Source: Antitrichia curtipendula (Eukaryota; Streptophyta; Bryopsida; Hypnales; Leucodontaceae). From it: a stretch of 64,000 nt of DNA. The notes under the pieces were generated by a model. The model made no database searches. It was not told where the DNA came from and saw only the letters and a program-made list of their open reading frames with translations. The DNA lies in NCBI GenBank assembly GCA_951230915.1, contig OX579637.1, positions 7,874,001-7,938,000 of the forward strand, written 5' to 3'. A program made the position numbers and the translations under genes. Shown here piece after piece: positions 34,978 to 47,081 of this stretch; the first letter of the stretch is position 1, and each line of letters begins with the position of its first letter.

Positions 34978-37900
34978 TGTATAAATAGGATAGAATAGAC
35001 GAAATAGATAGAGAAATTTTAAAACTTTTTGTTTAAGAAATGGTATTGGTCTTCCGGAAGAGCTTACGTTTAGAATAAGCCTTCATTTGGAAACTAGTTT
35101 CCGATCCGGTCAGGATAGGATTTCCAGAAATGAACAAAAATGCCGCCACCTACGGACTAGGGATCCGGCCTACGAGGCTAGGGGACGCGCCTCGGGAATG
35201 GAACCCTAATCCTATTCCAATCCGGGAACTGGTGGCGTTGTTTCTGCTACTTAAGGGCCACCACCGGCTCCTCTCTCTTCACTTTTTGAGTTTCCAAACT
35301 CCTCCGCGCGTAGATATTTGAGAGAAAGTATGGTGAGACTGTGTTTACGGATAGAGAGAGGTGAGGCCGGATTAGGGTTTACTTGGTTGGTGCAGCCATG
35401 GCGGAAAGTAGCACGCCGCGATCCGCAAAACCATCTGTAGTTGCCCGGATGGTGAGTTTGGCTATACCGACTGATCCCATCGCTCAACAAGAGTTAGAAC
35501 AGGATCTCAAGTGATTAGGGTGTATTGGATTACTCGAGAAGCCGTGGAATCTGAAAGGGGAGGAATTGATTCAGGAGTTAATCAACGGAACTTCGAACCA
35601 ATACGAGCTAACGATGCCGGGACAGCCCAAGGGGTGGACAGAGGACGTGTGGGCGGAAGTTTACTCATTCTGGAAGTTCGGAGAGGGGTTTGCTTCTCGG
35701 GCGGATAAGTACGCCATCGAAAAGTTCCGGAACCCTCCTCACGCAAAGGAAGGGTATGCGATCAGCGACTGTGTGGATGAGCGCCATAAGAGGGTGTTAA
35801 ACTTTCTCATCCCCATATTATATCCAGAAAACCCTACCCGGGTCACAGTTACGATGGCCAACACCATTTTCGAAGCAATGGAAGAGAGGGTAGTGCACTG
35901 AGAACGTATCATAGCGCAGGTGGTGTCAAAGCTCGCGGATCATGTGTCCAAGAGCCGGTACAGCCCGATCAACCCCTACCTCTTCCACATCTACTACCAC
36001 GGGGACGTATTGACGTCGGACAAGATGTTGGCATACAACACCAGATTGGAGCTGATCAAGTACAATCTGACGAATGAATTGGAGAAGGATGAGCCGATTC
36101 CCGAGGAGGAGGAGGATGCGAAAGAGGGAGCCTTGGAGCGAAAGAAGCCCAGGCGGAAGTCAACGGATCCGGGTTCACGAGGGAAAACAACCTGAGACGG
36201 AAACGGGTGAACCAAACCCAGTTCCGGAAGAGGAGAAGCCGCCTCTTAGGGAATTCTTCGACATCAAGTTTGACTGAATGCATCAAGCCCGGAACCTACA
36301 CCACAAGGCCATCCAGTTCATGGAAGAGGTGGCGACAAAGCTGAACGTGCCACCCAGAATAATCATCGAGGAGATTAGGCGGAGGCCGAATCCGGAAGTC
36401 ATCCATCAAAAGGACGATCAGATCCGGGCTTTAGAGAAAAGCCGGGAGGAGGCGGAAAGCCGGAAGAACTGGGCACAAGGAGAGTGCGAGGCGGCCCTAA
36501 GGAACAAGAAGGATGCGATGCAGCTGGTCCGGAACCTCCAGGCCCTAATTGACCAATCGGCGGATATTGTAAACAAGGCAAGGCTCTACGACGCCCAACT
36601 GGTGTCGGAAGGACACGTGGCCAAATCCAAGATCGTGATGATCCTCATGGATTTTTAGGCGCGGATGTAGAAAGTGCTCCAGGAGATGCAGTCCCTGGTA
36701 GCACGCGTCAATCCGGATAGGGCGATGGACTTCTCGACCTTTCCGGAAGCGGACCTCACCACCAGTCCGTATCTCCAGACTCCGCCAAAGCCGGTTGTGG
36801 GAATTCTGGTCCTGTCGCAACCAGGAGGATTGGTGTCTCTCCTAAAACCACATGTGCAGCGGGAGTGGTTGACTCAGAGAACTTACACTCCGGTCCAAAA
36901 TCAGGGGGATAGGCAGAATGTTTCAGAGCAGGGCGGAACTTCCACGCCGGCTCAAACTTAGACACCGGATGAAGGGAAGCAGATTAGGGGTAATCTGCTC
37001 AACCGGATTGGAGCTGTGGAGAATCCCCAAGACTCATCCGGACGACTTTGACCACATGCAAGAGGAGACTCCAGCGAAGCTATTGTCACCGAAGCCTGCC
37101 GACGAGCCGATCGACTTGGACTCGCCAATCCGGGAGATGGAGATTCTCAAATCCGAGAAGGAGGACTTCGAGACGGAATCCGCCACGGAGACGGATGAGG
37201 AGGAAGATTCTCCGCCGAAGAAGCGGAAGATCCAGACCCCTGCGGCTGGAAAGCTCACACCGCTGTCGAAGACCAAGACGAGGATATCTCTGGCGCAGTC
37301 GGGGAGCAACTCAAAGAAGCCAAAGACAGTAGGATTTAGGTAGTTAATTTTAGAATTTAGGATTTCCAAGACGGATTTTCCATAGGTGGGCCCGTTTCCG
37401 GATTTTTAGGGATAACTGTCATTAGCATTCCGGATATCTCGGATGCTTTTGTGGTTGATTAGCTTGATTTTTGGTTGTCTTTTTCCCTTTTTGTTTTTGT
37501 TTTAAAATGATGAGCAGGTCTGTTGCTCATTCCTTCCATCCTTATGCATTTTCAAGTTCATTTCATTTTTCCTTACATTAATCTGAGCCACTAAAAGGAT
37601 TTTTCCAGACTCTAAGTATTATTTGGAGGGTTTGGGCGGTGTGTTTGTGTGTTTTTATGAGTTATAAGGAACCGGGAAGGAGGAATCCGGATTCATAGTT
37701 GTTTTGATTTAGACATTAGGGGAGGATCTTTGAAGGAGTTAGGTAGGATCTATACGACCTGTGCATTTAGGGTCTTTAAATTACTGGAATGGTAATCCAA
37801 TTGGAGTGGAGAGGGTGAGGTTCCAGAACTACTCTTAGTTCCATGCGGAGTTAAGCGGCCGCCAGGGGGAAAAACCCCACTTACCAGAAGATCTGCCAAC

Positions 37901-38426
37901 TGCAGTACCAACTACTTTCTCGTAGATTTTCTCTTGTATTGAATCTGGATAACTGTATATCTGTCATTGCAGTGGAGAGGAGAGATTGGATTCTGCGTGA
38001 CCAACTTCCCGGATAGGCCATCCGGAAAGTTGTGAGGAGACGGAAATTTACTTTGTTACAACATTTAGATCTATTGAGTGTCTTGGGTTGTTTTGTAGGT
38101 GTTAGAGTGTATAACTAATAAGTGGTGGAGTCCCTGTCCCTTTAAAGAGCAAAAGCGGACCCTTCTGAAGATAAAACAAGGGTATAACAAATTGATGAGT
38201 GATTGTATCCGGATTCCGGAAGAGGACGGATCCGGGTGAGAATCCGGAAAGAAGCAAGTTCCGGAAGAGGAAAAAGAGATTTCGGGTTCCCTCGGGGTGT
38301 TTTTGAGATAATCCAAATACATTCAAATTCATAACAACATAGTAGAGTCTCTAGGACGATATTCCATGTCATCTAATCACAAATGTGTGTTAAAGGTGCT
38401 TACCCCTAGATTACGCGTACGATACA
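34978..38426 (+). mobile_element. CCGGAA-family element 2, 3.4 kb
   Basis: The element interrupts the UIM-motif gene. Its right end, GATTACGCGTACGATACA, parallels the end TTGTGCTACGACA of the sister element at 55,467, and both are preceded by TAAAGGT. The left end is taken at TGTATAAATAGG; TGTAT and ATACA would be short inverted ends. TGGAA occurs at 34,963-34,967 and directly after the right end, a candidate 5-bp target duplication, though ten bases then separate it from the left end. It encodes one gene (35,398-37,343), followed by about 1.1 kb of non-coding DNA rich in TTCCGGA. No reverse transcriptase, integrase or long terminal repeat is seen. Confidence 0.55.
35398..37343 (+). pseudogene. 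CCGGAA-family gene, copy 2 (gag-like layout)
   Basis: ATG at 35,398 opens a frame with EDVWAEVYSFWKFGEGFASR, then RNPPHAKEGYAISDC and LIPILYPENPTRVTVTMANT. All three have close counterparts in the gene at 52.2 kb. A coiled-coil region follows (RALEKSREEAESRKNWAQGE) with DIVNKARLYDAQLV. The last part is acidic with a nuclear-localisation-type PPKKRK and ends at 37,343. Stops TGA (35,512), TGA (35,899), TGA (36,275), TAG (36,656), TAG (36,668) and TAG (36,959), plus frameshifts near 36,170 and 37,030, make it a pseudogene. The globular-coil-basic-tail layout recalls gag proteins, but there is no zinc knuckle. Function is unknown. Confidence 0.6.
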
Positions 38427-38730
38427 TGGAACCACACATGATTTTGGATCTAGCCAAGGAGGCTCCTAATACTATCCCAGATCTACTACGGGTGGTTCAT
38501 ATGAGCGCCACACAGGCTCTCGTCATGTCGAACCAAGGCAAGGAAGGTCTCAGCACCGTGATGTAGTTCCTCCTCCAACTTTTGGAGGTCCTTACTATGG
38601 AAATCCTAATCAAGGAGCTACGCCAAACGACTCTGGATGCACTTGGGGCGGAGGACCATATCTTGGCATTTATGGATCCGGTTCCACAACACCAAAACAT
38701 AGAGATGACATCCATTCAGATTCCGAGTAA

Positions 38731-39339
38731 AGTAGGTAGAGCTATTTTAGTCGTTGTCTCACAATCGAATGGGCCTTGAAATCTTTTGCCATTGGATTAT
38801 GGAGTGTGACAATCATAGTACAAAAATATCGACATCTTGGCGAATAGCATTTACTTACTAAAATACTTTGATGTAAATATATTGTATTAAATTGTATTTG
38901 GAGGTTGGTACTTGGTATCATCATAGCGATATCGTTCAAGTATCAACTGTATTGTTTTCAATATAAAAAATATTTGTATACGATGAAATTCTATTATCAT
39001 TATAAGTGTAGAGCATTGATTATACAATTTTGTACCCAACCATACCAAGCTAACATCCATCAACAATAACTGTTGCATTGCACTTTTCATCCAAGGATTC
39101 CAAACAAAATATATGATGAATGCATAAATAGATGGTAGACATTGGACACTGGAAGTTTCAAAACACACAAACATTTCAAAACTTTATATCAATTATAAGG
39201 GTGCACATATATTGGTATACATTGATGGTGCATATATATACTAGAAAATCCTTGCACACAATCATATTGATTTCTGTATTCACTTTTATATTTACCTAAT
39301 ACTTCTATAGTTCTATGTAGTCTACTTACATCATAGACA
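38731..39339. other. Non-coding DNA between converging genes
   Basis: This 600-bp AT-rich interval separates the 3' ends of the plus-strand UIM-motif gene and the minus-strand kinase-like gene. It probably contains both polyadenylation regions. No repeat cluster or palindrome family is seen. Confidence 0.5.
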
Positions 39340-40820
39340 CTAATATGAGTGGCGGAAGTGTTTATCTGGAATAGGGCAGTTGTAATTATTGGTAAATCGA
39401 TGGATGATTTTGGACAAGCTACCTCGAGAATCAATCACCGAATCACAAAGGCGCTCCAAGTAAAGGTGAAAAATCTTTGCCAAATCCTCATGGCTAAATC
39501 TTGTATGTCCTTCATTTTCCCGATGCAAACTCACGTAGTCCACCGACATGCAACCATTGTTGATGGCTTGAGCTATTCGACCAACTGCATATTCCTCCAA
39601 TTTACATAATAAATCCGATATCGTTGTCACATCCGCATCTCTTCTATGCAAGTATGCAATAGAAGGGTCCATCCACCACCTCTTTTTCAAGGTCTCAGCC
39701 CGCTCACTCTGAGAGGTGAACGTGTACAAGGACTTCATTGGTTCATTACGTAAAGTAGTCATGCCCCAATCGCAAACTCCATTGTAACACGTGACTCATC
39801 ATTTGGAAAGTGAAACATAATGTTGTCTACTGAAAGATCATTGTGCAAATGTCTAGCGCTATGCACTGCATTCATGAGTTGTACCAATGCCCATGCAAGC
39901 TTTGTGTGCTTCTTTCTCCAACGACCAAGAAAAAAAGCTTTGGTCACCTCTTCCGGGGTTGGTTGAGAATAAGCCAACCAAATGCCAATGTTATCGGGAT
40001 ATTCTTTATCCATTTTTAACATTTGCCTCAATGTTCCGCCATTCCACCAATACGAGTATCCTTCGTTCTGCGTTGCATGAACAACAAAAAATCGGATAAC
40101 TCCATCATGTGGAATTCTTACTGCCATTGACTCGTTTTGGTGTTCCAACCTTGCGAGTTGAGGTCATAAGCGTCATTGATGAGATACCTTCGCTGCGAAC
40201 TCCCAAAATGTGGGTTTCCTATGACATCTTTCAATTCGGACCCTCCGAATTATTGCGTACCCACTCCTCAGGATTTGATCATCTTATGCAATCACCCTTG
40301 CTGTTTTCGGAAGCGCTAAGAGATGTTGTTGCCCACGTTGCAACTCCACAAGTCCCTCATTATTCTACCAACTCATTGAACCTTGCCTATTTCGTGTCTT
40401 TGCAAAAGGCGCGCACTAGCGAACAAACAAGTCTGCCCTCAAAATGACCTGTTCAAAAGTGCCATCACCTATGCGGTGTTGCTTCCCGTACTTCTCTAAG
40501 ATCACCTTTGCATTCCACAATGCATCATGGACCTTGCTCCTTAAAAATTGTTGAAAGCCCTTCTTTTCCATTTCATGAATCCACTGAGATACGTTTAAAG
40601 CATCCATGAACTTTTGTGCAGTATTTCCCATGAATTTATCTGGGCACTCCTCTTCATACCTTGCATATTTGGTATGCAATGACGCAGTGGTTTCCAACTC
40701 ATAAAATTTGACAATGCACTCAATGAGAAATGCTTTGCAAGCGAGAGAGGGAGCGTCCATACTCGCCTCACTATCCGGCTTCACTTGTTTGTCCTTCGCA
40801 GCCTTCTTTGGTCTCGGCAT
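39340..40820 (-). pseudogene. Protein-kinase-like gene (DWG type), copy 2
   Basis: ATG at 40,820 begins MPRPKKAAKDKQ, a basic start. The N-terminal region (to about 40,416) is of unknown function and matches the corresponding part of copy 1. After several stops between 40,416 and 40,150 the frame continues with YSYWWNGGTLRQML. Then comes RHLHNDLSVDNIMFHF, a catalytic loop of the HxDxxxxN form. A one-base frameshift follows, then VCDWGMTTLR, the DFG-like segment with Trp, and a C-lobe-like tail to 39,340. The His-Asn-Asp and Asp-Trp-Gly residues suggest that the parent could bind metal and nucleotide. It converges with the UIM-motif gene inside the same pair of CGGACG clusters. Confidence 0.55.
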
Positions 40821-41039
40821 CGTGATGAAATCACGATTAGAAGTTCACTTGCAATTTGTAATCCACAAGGCAATATACGATTTGTCAGATGATCATACAC
40901 GAAATCTGGAAAAATAAAGCAACAAATACCCCCTAGAAATTACATTCTTATCTTCCCTTAGAAAAGAGCCAATGGAGGATAAACCACCAAGCTCTCCGCT
41001 CCCTCTTGCATGACATAAGGGAGAAGATAAAAGTGAGGA

Positions 41040-41345
41040 TCGGACGGGCCGTCCAACTCTCTTATCTAAGGCGGACGCCTCAACCGTCCGCCTGATAGGA
41101 CGGACCCGACGAGGCAGACGGACAGTCGTCCGCCTCGTCAGGACCGTCCGATCAGGCGGACGCCACCCATCCGACTCATCGGACGGCCCCGATGAATTGG
41201 ACGGCCGTTGTCCTCTTTGGGCCCTCCAACTGATCGGACAAGTTCGTCGAAGGCGTCGAAATATCGGACGGACCTGTCCGATCAACGGGCGCATGGACAA
41301 TCCACCTGATCGAACAACCCCTCTCAAGTGGAGATGAAACTGGGA
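41040..41345. repeat. Right CGGACG cluster of element D
   Basis: About 25 CGGAC, GTCCG or GGCGGA motifs occur in 300 bp, often as facing pairs such as GGCGGACGCC and CGGACGGTCCG halves. The cluster begins about 220 bp upstream of the kinase-like gene start. Together with the cluster at 33,482 it frames the two converging genes. No clear CAACCCTG terminus was found beyond it. Confidence 0.6.
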
Positions 41346-43536
41346 GATTTTTTGAGGTCATCCGACCAGGCATATGGATGCATCGTCTGACTCCTAAAAC
41401 GACCATACTAGCAAATAATGACAAGGATGGAAAAGACAAAATTCTCATCGAGATCCACTTTCTTACTTAAAGAATTTGAATCATTAAACATAACTCCAGC
41501 GATTTTTTAATGCAATGATCTTCAATCTTATATCCTAAACCCTATACCCTAAACTCTATACCATTAAACCTAAATCCTAAATTGTATATCCTAAAGTCAC
41601 AAATGTAAGAAATCACAATTAATTTAAAATATGAAAACAAATGCAAATTAAGTTCCTCAAGAAATATGTGGACCATCTTCAATTAAGGACTTAGCTTGAG
41701 GATTCTTGATTGGATTTAGGTGTTTAGGGAATTCATGGCACGCACAAGTTTGCAAATAAAACTTTGAAGTCAATTTTTAATTTCTTATGTGAATATTTTT
41801 TGTTAAACAAACTCAACAATAGACTTTTTATGTAACTTTATCAACACCATTGTCTCACAATTGTTGAATGAATTTCTACCTCAAAGAATTCACCAATGTG
41901 CAATTGTGCATGGAATTTAAAAATTAAATTTTTACTTCTCTAGCTTTTCTAAAATGGGATGTTTGGTCATTCAACCCTTTTAGGAATATTCACGTACGTC
42001 TTCCACCTTGTGCATTTTAGCCAAAATTTAGGTAATTGAGTTATGAATAAATGTGAAATGTTTAACCCCTAGTTTTTAGGTACCTTGCTTAACTACATTT
42101 TTTGGCTTTGAACCTTTTTAACTAAAAAAGTCTGCTCTGATGATGGTGAATGTCTAATTTTATATGATAAACAATTGAGTTGAGAATCTAGAAAAAAAGA
42201 TATTTAAAAAGAAACACTTAGTTTTCACTCATTAAAAAATTGTTAAGTAGAAGTAGATTCAAGATTGAAGGAAAAATTAAATCACTAATAGCTCTAAGAT
42301 AGAATTGAAATATACTAATTTCAACAGTGAGACTGTTCTAGCAAGGAATCTTGACCTCGTGAAACTTTTTTTTTTTTTTAACTGCTAGAAATCAATTTAG
42401 AAATGAATCCTCCAAGTTATTTATTCTAAATGATACCAAAAAAACTCAGAAAATTACAAAAAATATTGAGGCCGTAGGAGCCTGCCTAAAAATCTGAAAT
42501 CCATTTTGCCCCCCGACAGGACAATGGGAATTTAGGGGTTAAACTCAAAAGAACTACACATTCATTTTTTTTAATTTGTGAAGTAGAAATTGGTGCACTA
42601 TTATATGAAAAATAATACGCGAATAATTTTCGGAAGAATTGAAGAATTGTTAATCCTAATGGAAAAATTATTCTAATAGACAATTAATATTCTTTGATAT
42701 CAATTATGAATTTTGAATTTTGAATTTTAGAAACATAAGACAATTCTATATGTTTTTTCTAACTTCATGGTCCGCACTCCGCAAGACCGCAACATATAAC
42801 TCCGAATGATTTTTGACAACATTATTTGACATTGAATGGGGCAATTTCTTATAAGTAGGTAATTAGATATCAATCTATACTATTATGATCAAAATGATTT
42901 TTTAATATTACATCAAAATATTATCACACATCCATTTTCAAAATACACTTCTAAGTTGGACAACATTTATATGAATGACATGAACCCTAAATCCTAAATC
43001 CTAAATCCTATACTACAACTTTGCATACAAATATCTTAAAAGATCGTGACTTTGATGCAATAGTATTATATAAGTACATAGCTCATGTTTCTAGTTTCAT
43101 GACATTAAGTCGGATTTGGCTTACTTCGACAAACTTCTTCATAAAAACAATTATTTTAAAATTGAGATGTCGTACAATATATAGTAATATATGACTAAAA
43201 TCCAAATAAATTTTTGAATAATTAAATCTACCATCTATCATAGAAAAATTAGGGCAAAAAATTTTAGAACTATAGGTAGCATTTCATTTTGATCTTTCAA
43301 GATGGTCATTTCAAAATATCAATGAGATGTTTAAGTTCAAGATTGAACCTAAAAATATGATGTGCACATTGAAGAATGAACTTTGATGTTTGGCCCGTGA
43401 AGAGTTCAATGTCTTTGAAGTATTCACATTGGATGCTTGTTGTCATCAAGGCACACTCTTTAGAGGTGACCTGACAATTTTAGGAATCCTATGCTTCACC
43501 AAATGAGAAAAAAACATGAACTTCTAAGTAGACGAA
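41346..43536. other. AT-rich non-coding DNA with telomere-like words
   Basis: There is no supported gene. CCTAAACCCTATACCCTAAAC and related words at 41,530-41,585, and CCCTAAATCCTAAATCCTAAA at 42,984-43,008, are degenerate forms of the plant telomere repeat. A module near 42,430-42,545 ends with TTTAGGGGTTAA, like the modules at 20.4 and 22.1 kb. Confidence 0.5.
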
Positions 43537-43965
43537 CACTTGATCCGATAGTCGGACGGGATGGTCTGATCGAATGTCGGACGGGAGGGTCCGACGGAAA
43601 ATTGGACAAGAGGGTTCGAAAGCCGGTCGGATAGTCCGAGGCAAATACGAATCAAAGGATTGGCCGCACAGTGCGTGAATAGTCCACTCCGCGGACAGGA
43701 TGGTCCAAACGAAAGTCGGACGGGAGGGTCCAAAAGCTAGTCGGACAGTCCGAGGAGAATACGACTCAAAGAATTGGTCGCATAGTGCGCAGATAGTCCA
43801 CTCCGCGGATAGGATGGTACGACCGAAAGTCGGACGCGAGGGTCCGAATGCTGGTCGGACAGTCTGAGGGGCGAATGGGATGATCCGACAGGCGGACGGA
43901 AGTGACCAACGCACGGACGGGCAGACTGGCGGACACTCAGATAAGTGGACAGACGGTCCAAATTC
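43537..43965. repeat. TCGGACGGGAGGGTCCGA cluster, left end of hAT-B
   Basis: The dyad TCGGAC-spacer-GTCCGA recurs about ten times. Two longer units, near 43,630-43,730 and 43,745-43,850, repeat the string of AATACGA, TCAAAG, ATTGG, CGCA, TAGTCCACTCCGCGGA and AGGATGGT at about 118 bp spacing. The cluster lies just beyond the 3' end of the hAT-B gene. A compositionally similar cluster lies beyond its 5' end at 56.8-57.05 kb. Confidence 0.75.
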
Positions 43966-44132
43966 TTTTGAGAGAATAGGTATTTGAAAAAACAAAATTT
44001 TGATGGTGTGCACAACATCAATGAGCAAATTTGTATTATAAATGAAAAGTTCAAACAATGAACTATCATAACATAATGTGTTTAGGGGAAGAAACTAAAC
44101 ACCCAAGTTTATATCTTTTCAATCTTTATGGA

Positions 44133-46428
44133 CTAAGGCTGGTAATCACTATCTCCTTTCACTTCAGCCCCGCTACTATGACCTGTTGTATCCCATCTGG
44201 AATCATCGTCGCTGGATGAATTTTGCATACTATCTGATGAAGATTGTACAATCTTCCCTCCTTCTTGTTGTACTTGTTTTGATGCGCCTGATTTCACTGG
44301 TCTACCTAACTTATGATCCCTTTTGACTTTTAGTAGAGACTTTCCAATACCTCCCTTAAGATCGTGGATTGGTTTCACCTTTCACTTGGTTAGAGGCAGA
44401 CTTGCATCAAGATGGGTTCTACCTACATTTTATTTTTTCAATGGAGAGATTGCAAAAGGCTCCATTATTCATTTCCTCTTAGCTTTTTTGTACTCCTTCA
44501 CCGCGGGTGAACGTGCTTCCGAACCTCTTGGAATGTTTGTCTTCTCTATGGACAAAGCTTCCACTGTAGGGTTTGAAGATTTGATTGGAGAATGCTTTGC
44601 ATGGCCAGAAAATCAATGAAACATAGACTGCAATGTTTGCACATCATTGTTGTCTGATGAAACATATGGATTTGGATTGGCACCAATGCGCAATTCTTTC
44701 AGATTGCTCAAATGTTGTTCTTTAAACCGTGAGTCTCCAGGACCATTCAAAGTCGTGCTACCGCTTGTATATAGTGTATGTCGAGGACGGCTATGTGGTG
44801 GTAATTGAGGATCTCGCACGAGTTGCTTCATGTCTTTGCTGTTGCGGTCTGGCATTGAGCACATGGACTTCAATACATGTGGATCTTGACTTCCCTCTAT
44901 TCAAGATGCTTGGACATTTTGAATGCCTAAAATTCCAATATTATCACTTGTCAATGCCCCTAGTAATTCAATACTTTGGTTGACCACATTTGTGTGGGAC
45001 TTCACCCCACACTCTCTCATGTCATTGTGTTGATCATTTTCTTCCGCTCCTACCGTTGTCATGGATGGACACTTGGGAATTCGAATCACTTCATCCATTT
45101 GAGGAGTTTCATCACCTATAAACATTTCCTCATCTTCCTCCGCTACCTTTGCATGAGTATTTTCCCTATTTGCTAGAATGTTTTCACTACGCAACAATCC
45201 GATTCCATCTAAATATTTAGCTATGGAAGGTCTATCTTCATCATATTTACAGTCGTCCTCATCCAACGGGAAGTTGTAAGGGTCTTTACAATCATCTCCG
45301 ATGTCTCCATCATAACAAGGTGGGCTTCAAAGCGGTTCATCATCGAAATTGTGGATGCCGTGGTCATCTTCATCGTCCAGGAAGGGATCAACTTCTTCAC
45401 CAGATTCACCACCCTCATCTTCTGATGAAGACAAGGCCAAATCCTCTGACTTGAGGTTCTCATCGTACCACTTCTTCTTGTTGTTTTGCTTTGATCCAAC
45501 GAAGACTTTGGAATTCGTATACACATATACTAAAACCTATGCTCTTTGTGGCTTCAACTTATTCCGATATTTGTTGTGAACAAAAGAGTAGCTACTCCAG
45601 TTTTGTTCACATGAAGACAATGATACCGGTTGGGCCAAAATCCTCTTGGCAATTGGAACAATGAGCTTCCCGCACGCGCCTTCAAAATCCCACCAAGCAT
45701 GCGCCGACAATTGTTGTTCACCCAGATCCAACATGTTGTGAAACGGAGGTTCCCTATGGCCGAAGGCTACAAATTCCTTCACCACCTTTGCGTACTCTAA
45801 AGGTGTACATATTTGCATCAAAATGCGCTTGCATGCAGCCATGGCATCAGTGTTGTCAGCTAGTTCTTTGTCTTCAAGAAGGTAGGGATTCAAAAGTGCT
45901 CCTGCATAATGTAAATCGATCTTCACCATATCACGTCGTTTGTAGAACGCCTTCACCAATGGGATGGCTTTGTCCAAAGCCAAACAAGTTCTTTGTCTAA
46001 AGCGAGGATGTGCTTCTCTAGTTTTTTCATAATATGTAACACCTTGCCCATGCATGGTGTCTTTGCATCCAAATCACGAAGAGCATTGACAATTGGAGCT
46101 GTCACATCTTCAAAATTTTGACAACGATGTCAAAAATGCCCACTTAAAATGGTCTTCTTCACCCATTCGGATTCTAAACGAGTTTTGGATTTTCGCGAGT
46201 GCTTTCTAGCATATTCTTCCCATTGCGGGTCCGTCACAGTTTGTTGCAATTGTGCTTTCACCTTGAGCATATGTGCAACCATGTTGTAATTAGAGGCAAA
46301 TCATATTTCTACCGCCAACAACAAGTTGTACTGCGTCGAATATTTCCGAAGTATCGCAAGCGGCATGTGCCTCTTCTTGAAGAATTTGACTGTCTTTTGG
46401 GAATCTTTCAAAATGTTGTCAATCCATT
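44133..46428 (-). pseudogene. hAT-B transposase, C-terminal half
   Basis: This half resumes with IDNILKDSQKTVKFFKKRH and VEI-stop-FASNYNMVAHML, which corresponds to the conserved ETRFA of hAT-A; CGA has become TGA there. After one frameshift near 46,050 the frame runs to 44,133 with several stops. It holds HYAGALLNPYLLED, then the dimerisation domain (SSCEQNWSSYSFVHNKYRNK) and LVYVYTNSK, then acidic tails (SSSEDEGGESGEE) of no known function. It aligns with hAT-A throughout the catalytic and dimerisation parts. Its 5' half is at 55,468-56,490, beyond an inserted 9-kb element. Confidence 0.8.
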
Positions 46429-47081
46429 TGTCGTAGACCAAAGTGTGGAGATTAGCCTAATTACCTAGAGAGATGGGGGAATGAATTAGTATTGGTACAT
46501 TTTTTTTGGTTTGTAGAGGTGTAAACCAAGAATCTTATCGAGATTAACATTCCCTTACAATAGGTGTAGTAGTGGAGAGATAACTATGTTAACAGAAAGT
46601 TAAGACTTCCTGATTTTATCGGGAATCGGAACCGGAAGAGGATCTGGATTAGTACCCGGGAATATCTCGAAATGATGAGATTGGATGCAGACACGTACCG
46701 GACACTACAAGAAGAATGGGTGTTATAAGTAAGAATTTTTGTCAAAATATGCATAATTAAAAGTCTTGTGTTTTTAGTATGAATTACTTAAAATGTTGTC
46801 TCTAGGACATACATTATTATACCTTACTGAAAATCCAGTACTTGTCCGTTCAGTACTTCAGTACAAAGCCCTGTAACTTTTTCCAAATGAAATAAAACCA
46901 GATAAGAACTAGGAAGTTACTTTGCACTTCCGTGATTTGGCATACATTCCGTAATTTAACTCAGTCATCAGTGCTAGCACATGGCAAAATATGTGTGGAC
47001 GCATGACAGGGTATTCTAAAATTCAGAAAGACTGCTAGTGCCATGTGGCTTCTTCTAAGCTCAGTTGCCGCTAGAAAGTTC

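Larger units (their letters stand above)
34156..38730 (+). pseudogene. Unrecognised gene with a UIM-like motif, split by a 3.4-kb insertion
   Basis: The frame opens at 34,156 with MPRNSSSRSSKKGKSQ and a CTMCKK knuckle. It continues through a TGA near 34,363 and a TAG near 34,528 to about 34,967. It holds IEFNQQMQEAMRRSIEDRG, which fits the ubiquitin-interacting motif (hydrophobic-x-x-Ala-x-x-x-Ser-x-x-acidic). An inserted element follows. The 3' part resumes at about 38,427 as HDFGSSQGGS, a TAA, then a Ser/Gly/Pro/Tyr-rich tail ending DDIHSDSE and TAA at 38,730. The rejoined frame is off by one base, so a small indel is also present. I do not recognise the family. The tail resembles hAT C-terminal tails in composition only. 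Confidence 0.5.

Noticed and set aside
41530..43010. Interstitial telomere
   Set aside because: The CCCTAAA-like words are few and degenerate, too short for a telomere-derived block.
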